Origin: Hyphomonas johnsonii MHS-2
Lineage (GTDB): Bacteria > Pseudomonadota > Alphaproteobacteria > Caulobacterales > Hyphomonadaceae
Reading direction: 5' to 3'
Assembly (NCBI RefSeq): GCF_000685275.1
Contig: NZ_ARYK01000004.1
Coordinates: forward strand, 1 to 64,000
Length of the DNA stretch: 64,000 nucleotides
Every line of letters starts with the position of its first letter. The first letter of the stretch is position 1. The notes below the pieces were generated by a model. It searched no databases and was not told the origin of the DNA. It was given only the letters and a program-made list of their open reading frames with translations. Below are positions 36,847 to 45,506 of this stretch, in pieces. The position numbers and the translations under genes are program-made.

Positions 36847-37914
36847 ATGCTGGAAACAGGCTGGTTCAGGTCAGCTGAGAATTGGGTCGAAGCCAACGTG
36901 CTTGGCGCCGATGAATTTGCAAACTTCGGGTTTGCGATGGCGCTGGTCCTGTGCGCCATACTGGCCTTCCTCCTGGTGACGGCTGCGGGGAAACTGCTGA
37001 CAAGCCTCAACAATGCGGCCGGCGTGCGCGCTTTCCGCAAGAGCCGGGACCCGGGATACCGGGTGCTCGTGGCGCAGCCGACCGGGCGTGGCGCCGCACG
37101 CCTGGGCAGGTGGCTGAATGATGCGCTGAAGTCACACCTCACGGAATTCAATTTCGGCGCCCCCCTTCGCCTCGGCAAGACGGGCGCAATTGATGGCGGG
37201 CTCGATCCGAAGGCGCTGGCGCGCGCCCGCAAGCGGCTGGCCGCGGCCGACGCCGACATGCTGGTCTGGGCGACACGTACCGGTCCGGGCAGCGACGGTT
37301 TCGTCATTCACGGCCTGTCGCGCGGCGGCGGCCTGCGCCCCGACGAGGCGCGGGCTTTCACGATTGCCCTTCCGGGCCGCAGGAATGCGCTCCAGGGGCA
37401 GATGCCGCGAGTGGCCGCCTACCTGCTGGCCAAGCAATTGCAGCCTGCTCTGGCCAATCCGCAGGCCTTCCGTCCGGAAAAGATGAAACTGCTCGCCAGC
37501 GCCCTCGACAAGATGCTGCTGGAAAGCGACACCGCCTCGCAGGCGATCCAGAACGAACTCGAAGCGGATTTCTGCGCGTCGGCCGTTCATGTGGCCGAAA
37601 CGAACGGTGATCTCGACCTGCTCGACCGCGTGATCGCGCTGCGCCGCGTCCATCTTTTCGAGGTCAACAACACGACAGACCCGGCCCTCGTGTCACAGGC
37701 CCGCATGGACCTTGGCCGGGCGCTGCTGGCGCGGGCGACGAAGCAATACGATCAGCAGGCGGTCCAGGAAGCGATTTCCCACCTTTCGCAGGTCGTTGAC
37801 GCATTGCGCGGCGACCCCGCGATCCAGAAGGCGCAGACCGCGTCCGACGCCATGTACAAGGCGCAATCCCTGATCGAGACCCGCAAGCGATTCTCGCTGA
37901 ACTTCGGGTCCTGA
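36847..37914 (+). CDS. hypothetical single-pass membrane protein with helical C-terminal domain
   Basis: A 355-residue protein with one strong transmembrane helix near residues 28-50 (FAMALVLCAILAFLLVTAAG). A region with alternating strands and helices follows (YRVLVAQPTGRGA and DADMLVWATRTGPG), and the helical C-terminal third has TPR-like spacing (SQARMDLGRALLARATKQYDQQAVQEA). I do not recognise the family. The start is chosen at ATG 36847, with AAGG about nine bases upstream; frame sequence before it lacks coding character. It converges with msrA. Confidence 0.75.
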   Translation: MLETGWFRSAENWVEANVLGADEFANFGFAMALVLCAILAFLLVTAAGKLLTSLNNAAGVRAFRKSRDPGYRVLVAQPTGRGAARLGRWLNDALKSHLTEFNFGAPLRLGKTGAIDGGLDPKALARARKRLAAADADMLVWATRTGPGSDGFVIHGLSRGGGLRPDEARAFTIALPGRRNALQGQMPRVAAYLLAKQLQPALANPQAFRPEKMKLLASALDKMLLESDTASQAIQNELEADFCASAVHVAETNGDLDLLDRVIALRRVHLFEVNNTTDPALVSQARMDLGRALLARATKQYDQQAVQEAISHLSQVVDALRGDPAIQKAQTASDAMYKAQSLIETRKRFSLNFGS

Positions 37915-37920
37915 CCGCCC

Positions 37921-38580
37921 TCAGCCCTGGCTGACAGACAGGCCGATCGGGCAGGACACGCCGGTGCCGCCAATACCGCAATAGCCGGCCGGGTTCTTGG
38001 CCAGGTACTGCTGGTGGTAGTCCTCGGCGTAATAGAATGTCTTGAGCGGCGCGATCTCGGTCGAAATGGCGGCGCGGTGGCCCGCCTTGGCGAGTTCGGC
38101 CTGGTAGGCATCAACCATCTGGCGGGCAGTGTCTGCCTGGGCGTCGCTGGTCGTGTAGATCGCCGAGCGGTATTGCGTGCCGATATCATTGCCCTGACGC
38201 ATGCCCTGTGTCGGGTCATGGCTCTCCAGGGCGAGTTTCACGAGTTCGGCATAGGTTACGCGGGCCGGGTCGAACACGACGCGTACGGCTTCGCTGTGGC
38301 CTGTCCGGCCGCTGCAGACTTCTTCATAGGTCGGGTTGGGGGTGATGCCGCCGGCATAGCCGGACGCCGTCATCCAGACGCCGTCCTGTTCCCAGAACTT
38401 GCGCTCGGCGCCCCAGAAGCAGCCGATTGCGAACACGGCGGTCTCGTAGCCCGCCGGCGCAGCGGCCTTCAGGGCGCGGTGGAAGATGAAGTGTTCGCCC
38501 GCCGTCGGAATCTCGGTCGCGCGGCCCGGCAGGGCGGTGGCGGCATCGGGAAGCGTGGCGGGTTTTTTCGAGAACAACAT
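37921..38580 (-). CDS. msrA: peptide-methionine (S)-S-oxide reductase
   Basis: Repairs S-methionine sulfoxide in proteins. The 219 residues contain the catalytic Cys in the signature [14 protein letters not shown], the segment [26 protein letters not shown], and DYHQQYL near the end. ATG 38580 has GGAG eight bases upstream; frame sequence before it is not conserved. The C-terminal resolving region contains [10 protein letters not shown]. Confidence 0.96.
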   Translation of the reverse strand: MLFSKKPATLPDAATALPGRATEIPTAGEHFIFHRALKAAAPAGYETAVFAIGCFWGAERKFWEQDGVWMTASGYAGGITPNPTYEEVCSGRTGHSEAVRVVFDPARVTYAELVKLALESHDPTQGMRQGNDIGTQYRSAIYTTSDAQADTARQMVDAYQAELAKAGHRAAISTEIAPLKTFYYAEDYHQQYLAKNPAGYCGIGGTGVSCPIGLSVSQG

Positions 38581-38692
38581 GTGGCGGTCTCCTTTGCGTC
38601 CGGGGAATATGGGGAGGCCGACGGGAAACGGCAATCGATACCTTGCGGTCAGTCGGACGTTCCGCTATCTGGCTGGGCTTCGCGTGAGCGTT

Positions 38693-38782
38693 GGTGAGGT
38701 GGCCGAGTGGTCGAAGGCGCACGCCTGGAAAGTGTGTAGGCTAGCAATAGTCTCCAGGGTTCGAATCCCTGTCTCACCGCCA
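38693..38782 (+). tRNA. tRNA-Ser (GGA)
   Basis: The 7-bp acceptor stem GGTGAGG pairs with the 3' strand TCTCACC (one G-U). The D-loop region is GGCCGAGTGGTCGAAGGC, the anticodon GGA sits in the loop CTGGAAA, and there is a long variable arm as in class II tRNAs. The T-loop is GGTTCGAATCC. The discriminator G is followed by an encoded CCA. The catabolic island begins about 130 bases further on, so this tRNA could have served as its integration site. Confidence 0.95.
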
Positions 38783-38910
38783 TCGCCCGGATCCGCCGGT
38801 CGAACCTGAAGCCCGCGCCCCAACGGGCCTTGCCTGACGCTGCAATTGGACATTCGCGCGGGCCGGCGAAAATGCCCCCCGCGTGTCATTGTGTTTCCGA
38901 GGACCGAGTC

Positions 38911-40713
38911 TCAGCTTTCCACCAATGCCTTGAATTCCAGGCGGCTGGCAAATCCCTCGCGCGACATCTCTTCGAGATATTCGAAATAGGGCAGGGGGCC
39001 GCCGCCAAAGGGCGAATTCAGCGCGAACTCCTCGCTCTGCTGGCCTTCATAGTTCAGGTAGCTCGGTGTGCAGTTTGCAAGAAACTTGAGTCTCGCCTCC
39101 GACCGCTCCAGGCACAGGTTCACCCACTCGTCTTCAGCCTCGGCCGTCGGTTCAACGCTGCCGAAATTGTTCTCGAGACAGTGGGATATGAGGTCTGCCA
39201 GGTAGATGGACTGGGCATCGGCGGTGTGCAGGTAGTTGAACGAGACGCCGGCTTGTACAAGCGTCAGGACAAAGAAGTTCGGAAAGCCCCGGGTCTGCAT
39301 GCCGAACAGGGTTCTGGCACCGTGTTTCCAGTGGGCCTCAAGCGACGTGTCTTCCCGCCCGATCACCGTGAGGCCCGACTCGCGGGCGTAGCTCGTCATG
39401 AAATCGAACCCGGTCGCGTAGATGATGCAATCGAGTTCATGCTCCTGGCCATCGACGACCAGCCCGCGCGGCGTCACCCGTTCGACACCTTTGCCGGCTG
39501 TGTCGACAAGCGTGACATTGGGGCGGTTGAAAACCTGCAGGTAGTTGTCGCTGAACCCCGGCCGTTTGCAGAAATAGTGGAAATAGGGTTTCAGCGCTTC
39601 GGCCGTTTTCCGGTCCTTGACGATTGAATCGACTCTCTGCCGAACCGTTTCCATCCGGAGGATTTCCGCCTTGTTGCGCTCCTCGGAATTGATGTCCTGG
39701 AACCGGCCGCCCGGGGTGGCGTCGGGCTGCCGGAACAGGTTGGTCATGCTGTCGTTCACCATGTCCTCGTCCTGCGCCACGCCGGAGGTCAGGGCGGTGA
39801 AATTCATCATCCGTTCCCGCTGCCAGCCAGGCGGAAGAGACTTGAACCACTCGACATCCGACGGCCTGTTGCCGCGAACGTCGATCGAGGCGGGCGTGCG
39901 TTGAAACAGGTACAGCTGTTCGGCGTATTCGGCGACGGGAGGGACGCATTGTATCCCGGTGGAGCCGGTGCCGATGATCCCGACTTTCTTGCCGGCAAGG
40001 CCTGTCAGGTTGCCTTCGGCATTGCCGCCCGTGAAGTCATAGTTCCAGCGGCTGGTGTGAAAGCTCGGCCCTTCAAACTGTTCGATGCCGGGAATGCCGG
40101 GCAGCTTCGGACTGCTGTAGAGCCCGGTGGCGGACACGACGAACCGCGCCTCGATCGTGTCGCCGCGATTGGTGGCGACGTCCCAGCACTGCCTGTCCTC
40201 GTGCCAGGCCAGTGTTTCGGCCAGGGTCTGGAACAGCGTGTCGCGGTACAGATCGAACTTTTCAGCGATCAGCCGGCATTGTTCGTAGATTTCCGCTCCC
40301 CGAGCGTATTTCTCGCTGGGGATGTAACCGGTCTCTTCGAGCAACGGCATGTAGATATAGGATTCGACGTCGCAGCGGATGCCGGGATAGCGGTTCCAGT
40401 ACCAGGTGCCGCCGAAATCAGCCCCTTTCTCGAGGATGACGATATTGTTCACGCCGCGCTTGCGCAGCTGGACCGCCGTCAACAGGCCGCCATATCCGCC
40501 GCCAATGACCACGACGTCGGCCTGGCGCCTGACCGGATCGCGATCGAAATCCGGTGGGGCATTGGGATCGGTATCGAAGGACGCGAACTTGCCGCTGAGG
40601 GACTGGTATTGCCCGACACCATCGGCCCGCAGGCGCTTTTCCCGTTCCTCGACGTACTTTCTGGCGAGGGCGTCCAGGTCGATGTCGGGGCCATCATGGT
40701 CGTGCGAAGTCAA
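38911..40713 (-). CDS. Baeyer-Villiger-type flavin monooxygenase
   Basis: A 600-residue class B flavoprotein monooxygenase. It has the FAD-binding [17 protein letters not shown] near residue 68, the Baeyer-Villiger fingerprint [11 protein letters not shown] near 215, the NADPH-binding [13 protein letters not shown] and a late ATGFD. It has the long N-terminal extension of the cyclopentadecanone/steroid-type enzymes. It would insert oxygen next to a ketone carbonyl, giving an ester or lactone. The TTG start has GAAGGA about eight bases upstream. It lies downstream of a TonB receptor on the same strand. Confidence 0.9.
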   Translation of the reverse strand: MTSHDHDGPDIDLDALARKYVEEREKRLRADGVGQYQSLSGKFASFDTDPNAPPDFDRDPVRRQADVVVIGGGYGGLLTAVQLRKRGVNNIVILEKGADFGGTWYWNRYPGIRCDVESYIYMPLLEETGYIPSEKYARGAEIYEQCRLIAEKFDLYRDTLFQTLAETLAWHEDRQCWDVATNRGDTIEARFVVSATGLYSSPKLPGIPGIEQFEGPSFHTSRWNYDFTGGNAEGNLTGLAGKKVGIIGTGSTGIQCVPPVAEYAEQLYLFQRTPASIDVRGNRPSDVEWFKSLPPGWQRERMMNFTALTSGVAQDEDMVNDSMTNLFRQPDATPGGRFQDINSEERNKAEILRMETVRQRVDSIVKDRKTAEALKPYFHYFCKRPGFSDNYLQVFNRPNVTLVDTAGKGVERVTPRGLVVDGQEHELDCIIYATGFDFMTSYARESGLTVIGREDTSLEAHWKHGARTLFGMQTRGFPNFFVLTLVQAGVSFNYLHTADAQSIYLADLISHCLENNFGSVEPTAEAEDEWVNLCLERSEARLKFLANCTPSYLNYEGQQSEEFALNSPFGGGPLPYFEYLEEMSREGFASRLEFKALVES

Positions 40714-40848
40714 TTTTCCATCCTTCGAGGTCTAGCGGTCATTCTGGGATGCGCACATGCCGGCATTGAATACGAAAAAAGGGGATGGGCGCCAACGCGA
40801 GCGCCCATCCAGTGCACAAGGAGGAAATCTATCCTTGAAGGCATTCCA

Positions 40849-43134
40849 TCAGAAGCGGCGGGTCCCGACGAGTGAGACTGACCGATATTCGTCCATCCAG
40901 TTCAGGGTGCGGGTTGTGTCCGTGATCGAGCCAGGGAACCGGAGTGAAGCCCCCCGCGTGTGCTCGTCGGTGAGGTTGCGTCCCACAAGGGCGACGCTCC
41001 AGCGGTCATCCTGCGTGGCCAGTTCGACACGGGCGTCAATCTTCGTCCATCCGTCCTGTACGCCCCAGACCGGGCTGTAGCCATCGGCAACGAAGTACTT
41101 GGACCGGAACTGGGCGTTGGCGCTGGTGGTCAGCCTGAACTGCTGGACGTCCATCTGGTGGTGGAAACCGATATTGCCGCTCCATTTGGGAGCAAACAGG
41201 AGCGGCGTGCCGGCGATATTGTGCGCGGCCAGGCTGTTTGCGTCAGAGGAGTCACATTCAGCCAGTGTCTCGGCCGTCAGGCAGGGTGCACCCGGATAGT
41301 CCCTGAATTTCGCATCGAGATAGGCCACATTGGCATTCAGCGTGAGATTGTCTGTCGGCAGCAGCTCGACTTCGAGTTCCACGCCCTCGGAGCGTGCCTC
41401 TGCCGCGTTGCGCGTGAAGAATGTGCGGCGGTCAGGATCGTACGCAGATTGCTGCAGGTCTTCGAAATCCATCCGGAATATCGCGAGATTGACGCTCGCC
41501 AGCCCGTCACCGAAGGTCGATTTGAGACCAAGCTCGTAGTTGGTCGAGCGTTCAGGTGCGAACTTGAAGCCGTCTGGCGCAACATTATAGGTGTTGGATA
41601 CGAAACCACCGGACTTTGAGCCGCGCGCGGCGGTAGCATAGACCATGGTATCGGGTGTGATGTCGTATTGCACAGTCGCCGATGGATCCAGGTAATTCTC
41701 CGACAGGCTGCCGGACGTGCCGGGCCCGATCGGATTGAGCGGCGATCCTGAGACCGTGTATTGCGAGAACTCTGCATCCTTGTCGGTCTGGGAGTAGCGA
41801 AGCCCCGTGATCAGTTTCAGCTCGGGCGAAAAATTGAACGTTCCCTGTCCATAGGCAGACCATGAACTGCTATCCTGGAAGAAGTCAGTCGACTGATGGC
41901 CGGTCAGGGTGAATACATCGCGATAGTACGAATCCTGATGCAGGTGGTAATCGGATGTATCGTAGTAGACGCCGACGATATACTCGAGGAACTGCCCGAG
42001 CGGTGAAGCGACGCGCGCTTCAACGGACCACTGGTCGAAATCCTCGGGGAAACCGTTGCCGAACCGGGCATTGCCACCGTTTGCCGGAACGGTGCCGTCA
42101 GGTGCAACTTCATCATAGGCGGTAAACCGCGTCGTTTCGAAATGCGAGTAGCCGGAGATCAGCGTCAGCGTATGCTCTCCGATGCCGATGTCGGCATTGA
42201 TTGCGCTGTTCCAGGTCTCGATGCCGCTTTCCTCGTCCAGGCCGGCACCGGCGTAGTTGTCCGAGATATAGCGCTCGTCACCGAAGTCTCCGTCATAGAC
42301 GTCTTCGTCCAGCGACCCGGAGACTGTCACGCCCCCCTCGATGAGGTGGTCTCCATACTCGTTCTTGAACACGACATCGACGTCGCTCGACGGCTGCCAA
42401 CGCAGGGTCAGTCGCGCCATCGTGTCGCGCAGTTGCGGATCATCTTCGCCATTGTAGAGGTTCTTGATGTAGCCGTCCTGGCGTGTGATCTTGCCGGCGA
42501 GGCGCATGCTCAACGTGTCTGTCACGGGGCCGCTGACAACGCCGGTGGCATTGTAGCCATTCCGCTCAAAGTCGTATCCCGCGCTGACATGGCCCTCGAA
42601 CGTGTCGGTCGGGCGTTTCGAGATCAGGCTGATGGCGCCGGCCGCGGTGTTGCGACCAAACAGGGCGCCTTGCGGGCCGCGAAGAACTTCCATCCGCTCC
42701 AGGTCGAAGAAGGGCGCGCTGAACTGCGCGCCGCGTCCGCCGTAAATGCCGTCGAGGTAGACCGAAACTTCCTGGTCAAACGCGACATTGTTCGGGCCTG
42801 ACCCGAAGCCCCGGATGAAGACCACCGGGTTAACGCCCGAATTCAGGACGGCCATGTTGGGCACGTAACTCTGGATGCTGCGCAAATCGGAAATTTGCAG
42901 GGCCTCTAGCGTCGCCCCCCGGACGGCGGTGATCGAGACGGGAACATCCTGCAGTTTCTGCTCGCGCTTTTGCGCCGTCACCACGATGACGCCCATCGAC
43001 CTTTGCCGGTCGGTGGACGGATCCGCGCCGTTACCGTCGGCGCTGTCCTGCGCCATTGCTGTTGGACTGACCATGATCGCAGACGCGAGCGCCAAGCTGG
43101 ATACCATGGTGCTGAAATTTGCTGGAATGCGCAC
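40849..43134 (-). CDS. TonB-dependent outer-membrane receptor
   Basis: A 761-residue receptor with a signal peptide ending at PTAMAQ. Its TonB-box region is VIVVTAQKREQKLQDVPVSI, followed by a plug domain (FIRGFGSG and FDQEVSVYLDGIYGGRG) and a 22-strand barrel ending in an aromatic residue (RRF). It imports a bulky nutrient, probably the substrate of the neighbouring catabolic genes (inference). The GTG start has GGGGAG about seven bases upstream; the longer frame from 43233 lacks a signal at its start. Two TTGNATGCAA-type sites lie upstream. Confidence 0.93.
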   Translation of the reverse strand: MRIPANFSTMVSSLALASAIMVSPTAMAQDSADGNGADPSTDRQRSMGVIVVTAQKREQKLQDVPVSITAVRGATLEALQISDLRSIQSYVPNMAVLNSGVNPVVFIRGFGSGPNNVAFDQEVSVYLDGIYGGRGAQFSAPFFDLERMEVLRGPQGALFGRNTAAGAISLISKRPTDTFEGHVSAGYDFERNGYNATGVVSGPVTDTLSMRLAGKITRQDGYIKNLYNGEDDPQLRDTMARLTLRWQPSSDVDVVFKNEYGDHLIEGGVTVSGSLDEDVYDGDFGDERYISDNYAGAGLDEESGIETWNSAINADIGIGEHTLTLISGYSHFETTRFTAYDEVAPDGTVPANGGNARFGNGFPEDFDQWSVEARVASPLGQFLEYIVGVYYDTSDYHLHQDSYYRDVFTLTGHQSTDFFQDSSSWSAYGQGTFNFSPELKLITGLRYSQTDKDAEFSQYTVSGSPLNPIGPGTSGSLSENYLDPSATVQYDITPDTMVYATAARGSKSGGFVSNTYNVAPDGFKFAPERSTNYELGLKSTFGDGLASVNLAIFRMDFEDLQQSAYDPDRRTFFTRNAAEARSEGVELEVELLPTDNLTLNANVAYLDAKFRDYPGAPCLTAETLAECDSSDANSLAAHNIAGTPLLFAPKWSGNIGFHHQMDVQQFRLTTSANAQFRSKYFVADGYSPVWGVQDGWTKIDARVELATQDDRWSVALVGRNLTDEHTRGASLRFPGSITDTTRTLNWMDEYRSVSLVGTRRF

Positions 43135-43181
43135 TTTTTTCTCCCCGGATGCGGTCGCCCTCGACGTGGCGATCCTTACGA

Positions 43182-43191
43182 TTGCATACAC
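43182..43191. promoter_or_regulatory. TTGNATGCAA-like operator, promoter-proximal
   Basis: Read on the minus strand this is GTGTATGCAA, one base off the consensus TTGNATGCAA. It lies 48-57 bases before the TonB receptor start, where a repressor would block transcription. Confidence 0.4.
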
Positions 43192-43265
43192 ATACCAGAA
43201 TAATTTGTTCTTGGAACCCGTATTCGCTCGCAATATTCAAATTATTGATGAGAATATAATGAATA

Positions 43266-43275
43266 TTGCATGCAA
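43266..43275. promoter_or_regulatory. TTGCATGCAA palindromic operator
   Basis: A perfect 10-bp palindrome in a very AT-rich intergenic stretch, 131 bases upstream of the TonB receptor. The flanks ATA and ATT extend it. It matches sites before the ThDP lyase, the second monooxygenase and the kinase. Confidence 0.6.
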
Positions 43276-43364
43276 ATTAAGCAGATTGGATTACCGGGGG
43301 CAGGGCGGCTTGGGAGTTCCTGTCCAAAGCCGAAATCAATGTGCCATCGGATTGCCCGTTCACG

Positions 43365-44693
43365 TCAGGCCTGAGGCGAGGGGGCTGTGTTGCCCTCCAG
43401 GGAAAGCGCCAGGCGGCGTCCGGGGGCGAGTCCGATCAGGAACAGGATGACCGCGCCAAGGCCTGCGACAACTGTCATGGTCGCGAGCGCTTTTCCGATG
43501 CCCATCTCTCCCCCGTACAGGTTCTCAGCCAGCATCGCCGTAATCGTCGGCGCAATCCCAAACCCGGCGAGATTCACACAGGCTCCGAAGACCGCTGCCA
43601 TGATCCCGCGCAGGCGGTTGGGTGCGAGCGACTGGACCATTGAGATCTGGAGTCCTCCCGTCATGCTGGCCACCGCCATGCCGAGGCAGAACAGCACGGA
43701 AGCCACAGTCAGGTTCGTGCTCAGATAGGCGCCAATGAACAGGGGCGTATCCACAATCACGGCGGCAAGCGAAACGAGGACGGGCGCTTCGATGCGACCG
43801 CGCCTGACAAGGGCATCCGCGATGGCGCCACCAGCCAGCAGGCCGATCGTCCCGCCCACGCCAAACCCGATTCCGAGCAGCAGGCCGACATCACCCGCGT
43901 CGAGCTGGTGCATGCGCATGAAGTGCACCGGTCCCCACACCATGAAGGAGTAGCCGATAATGGCATTGCAGGAGAAGGCCGCAAACAGCGGTCCGAGGCT
44001 CCGGGCATTTTTCGCCAGATAGATCCGGGCGTCGCGGAGTCCCGGGATATCGGTCGTTTCGCCGACGACCAGCTGGCGGGCGGGCTCGCGCACAGTGAGC
44101 GCGATCAGCAGGGCAACGAGCAGGCCGGGCAGGCCGATGATGATGAACACGAATTGCCAGGCCGAGAGGTCAGGCAGGAAGGGGAGTGACGGATCGGCCG
44201 TATTGGCCCAAGAGATCAACTGGCCGCCCATCATGATTGCCAATCCCCCGCCGACGGTCGCGCCGCACGCGAAGATGGCTGTTGCGACACTCCTGCGCGT
44301 GGTCTTGAAGTAGTCTGCAATCATTGAGTACGCAGAAGGGTTCAGGCTTGCCTCCCCGACTCCGATCAGGGAGCGGGCCACGAACAGGTGCAGGAAACTG
44401 CTGGCCAGGCCGCACGCGGCGGTTGCCAGGCTCCAGACCGAGATCCCGAACACGATCGCATTGCGCCGTCCGTGCGTATCCACCCAGCGGCCAAAGACCA
44501 GGGCAAAGCCAACGTAGAAGACTGCAAAGGCCGCACCGGCCAGGATGCTCACCTGCGTATCGGAGAGCGAGAGCTCGGCCTTTATCGGCTCGATCATCAT
44601 GCTGAGCGCAAGCCGGTCAAGAAAGGAGAACGCGCTGGCCACCATCAGGCAGAAGACAACGTAATAGGGATAGGCGGCGCGAATGTTCGTCAT
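43365..44693 (-). CDS. MFS transporter
   Basis: A 442-residue, twelve-helix major-facilitator carrier. It has the loop 2-3 signature GRWVDTHGRR, the start FSFLDRLALSMMIEPIKAEL, and a matching region in the second half. It belongs to the sugar-phosphate/aromatic acid-type group that includes Spinster-like carriers. It probably moves the island's substrate across the inner membrane. Its start overlaps the carboxymuconolactone-decarboxylase-like gene by four bases, so the two are translationally coupled. Confidence 0.9.
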   Translation of the reverse strand: MTNIRAAYPYYVVFCLMVASAFSFLDRLALSMMIEPIKAELSLSDTQVSILAGAAFAVFYVGFALVFGRWVDTHGRRNAIVFGISVWSLATAACGLASSFLHLFVARSLIGVGEASLNPSAYSMIADYFKTTRRSVATAIFACGATVGGGLAIMMGGQLISWANTADPSLPFLPDLSAWQFVFIIIGLPGLLVALLIALTVREPARQLVVGETTDIPGLRDARIYLAKNARSLGPLFAAFSCNAIIGYSFMVWGPVHFMRMHQLDAGDVGLLLGIGFGVGGTIGLLAGGAIADALVRRGRIEAPVLVSLAAVIVDTPLFIGAYLSTNLTVASVLFCLGMAVASMTGGLQISMVQSLAPNRLRGIMAAVFGACVNLAGFGIAPTITAMLAENLYGGEMGIGKALATMTVVAGLGAVILFLIGLAPGRRLALSLEGNTAPSPQA

Positions 44694-45349
44694 GGCGCTT
44701 TGGGTCTCCGTGGCAGGGGTTCCGGCTCCGCATCGACGAATCGGTATTCCGGCGGGGATGGCATTTCGCGTACCCGCTCGTCGTAATCGTCATGCTCCAG
44801 ACGAAGCGCCCGGATCATGCCGGCATTCATCATGAACATTGACGTGATGTAGGTGAGTTCGACGATCTGTTCCTCGTCGAAGTGCGCCTGGAGCTGGTCG
44901 AACAGCGGATCCGGCGTGCGGCCGTGGTCGAACGCGATGCAGTCTGCATAGGCGAGCACGACGCGTTCAGCGGCGTCGAATGCGTCGCTGGTCTGCCAGC
45001 AGCTGATGGCCGCGAGTGCGTCTTCCGAATAGCCCAGCCCGCGCAGGATCTTGCTGTGCTCGGAATACATCCACCGGCACGAACAGTCCCATCCGACGCG
45101 GCTGATTGCGAGTTCCAGGTATTTCAGCGGCACTTTGCGCTTCTTGGTCTGCTTGAGGTAAAACCCTTGCAGCGCATGCTCCAGGACATCCGGGGAATGC
45201 GCGAAGACCGCCTCGTAATTGCCGGGCGCGCCTGACGCCGTTTGCCCGGGCTCCGTTGCAGGATCCCGGCCCCGGAATTTCTTGTCGTAAATGAACTGGG
45301 CAACGGGGTCGTCGATGTCGGCGCGACTGACCAAACTGAGCCTTGGCAT
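44690..45349 (-). CDS. carboxymuconolactone decarboxylase/AhpD-family protein
   Basis: A 219-residue all-helical protein of the CMD/AhpD family. The family core is YLELAISRVGWDCSCRWMYSEHSKILRGLGYS, with a CxC in place of AhpD's CxxC and the typical Glu and His positions. Related genes occur in many catabolic clusters without a known substrate; both hydrolytic and peroxidase-like roles have been proposed for the family. It heads the CMD-MFS pair on the minus strand. Confidence 0.82.
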   Translation of the reverse strand: MPRLSLVSRADIDDPVAQFIYDKKFRGRDPATEPGQTASGAPGNYEAVFAHSPDVLEHALQGFYLKQTKKRKVPLKYLELAISRVGWDCSCRWMYSEHSKILRGLGYSEDALAAISCWQTSDAFDAAERVVLAYADCIAFDHGRTPDPLFDQLQAHFDEEQIVELTYITSMFMMNAGMIRALRLEHDDYDERVREMPSPPEYRFVDAEPEPLPRRPKAP

Positions 45350-45460
45350 TGTTTACGATCCCCAGCAGTTGATATTCACTTGGCCAATCCCCTGTCCCTC
45401 ATGCCTGCCACCAGGGTGAGGGGCAGGGTGGGCGTTGCCGCCCTGGACAGGCCCCGGCGA

Positions 45461-45496
45461 GAGTCCGGCCCGCTCCGCTCCGGGAGGGCCGGACTC
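45461..45496 (-). terminator. hairpin after the ThDP lyase gene
   Basis: An 11-bp perfect stem (GAGTCCGGCCC and GGGCCGGACTC) with a 14-base loop lies 11 bases past the lyase stop. There is no T-run, so it could be a Rho-assisted terminator or an mRNA-stability element. Confidence 0.45.
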
Positions 45497-45506
45497 CATT
45501 GTTCCG

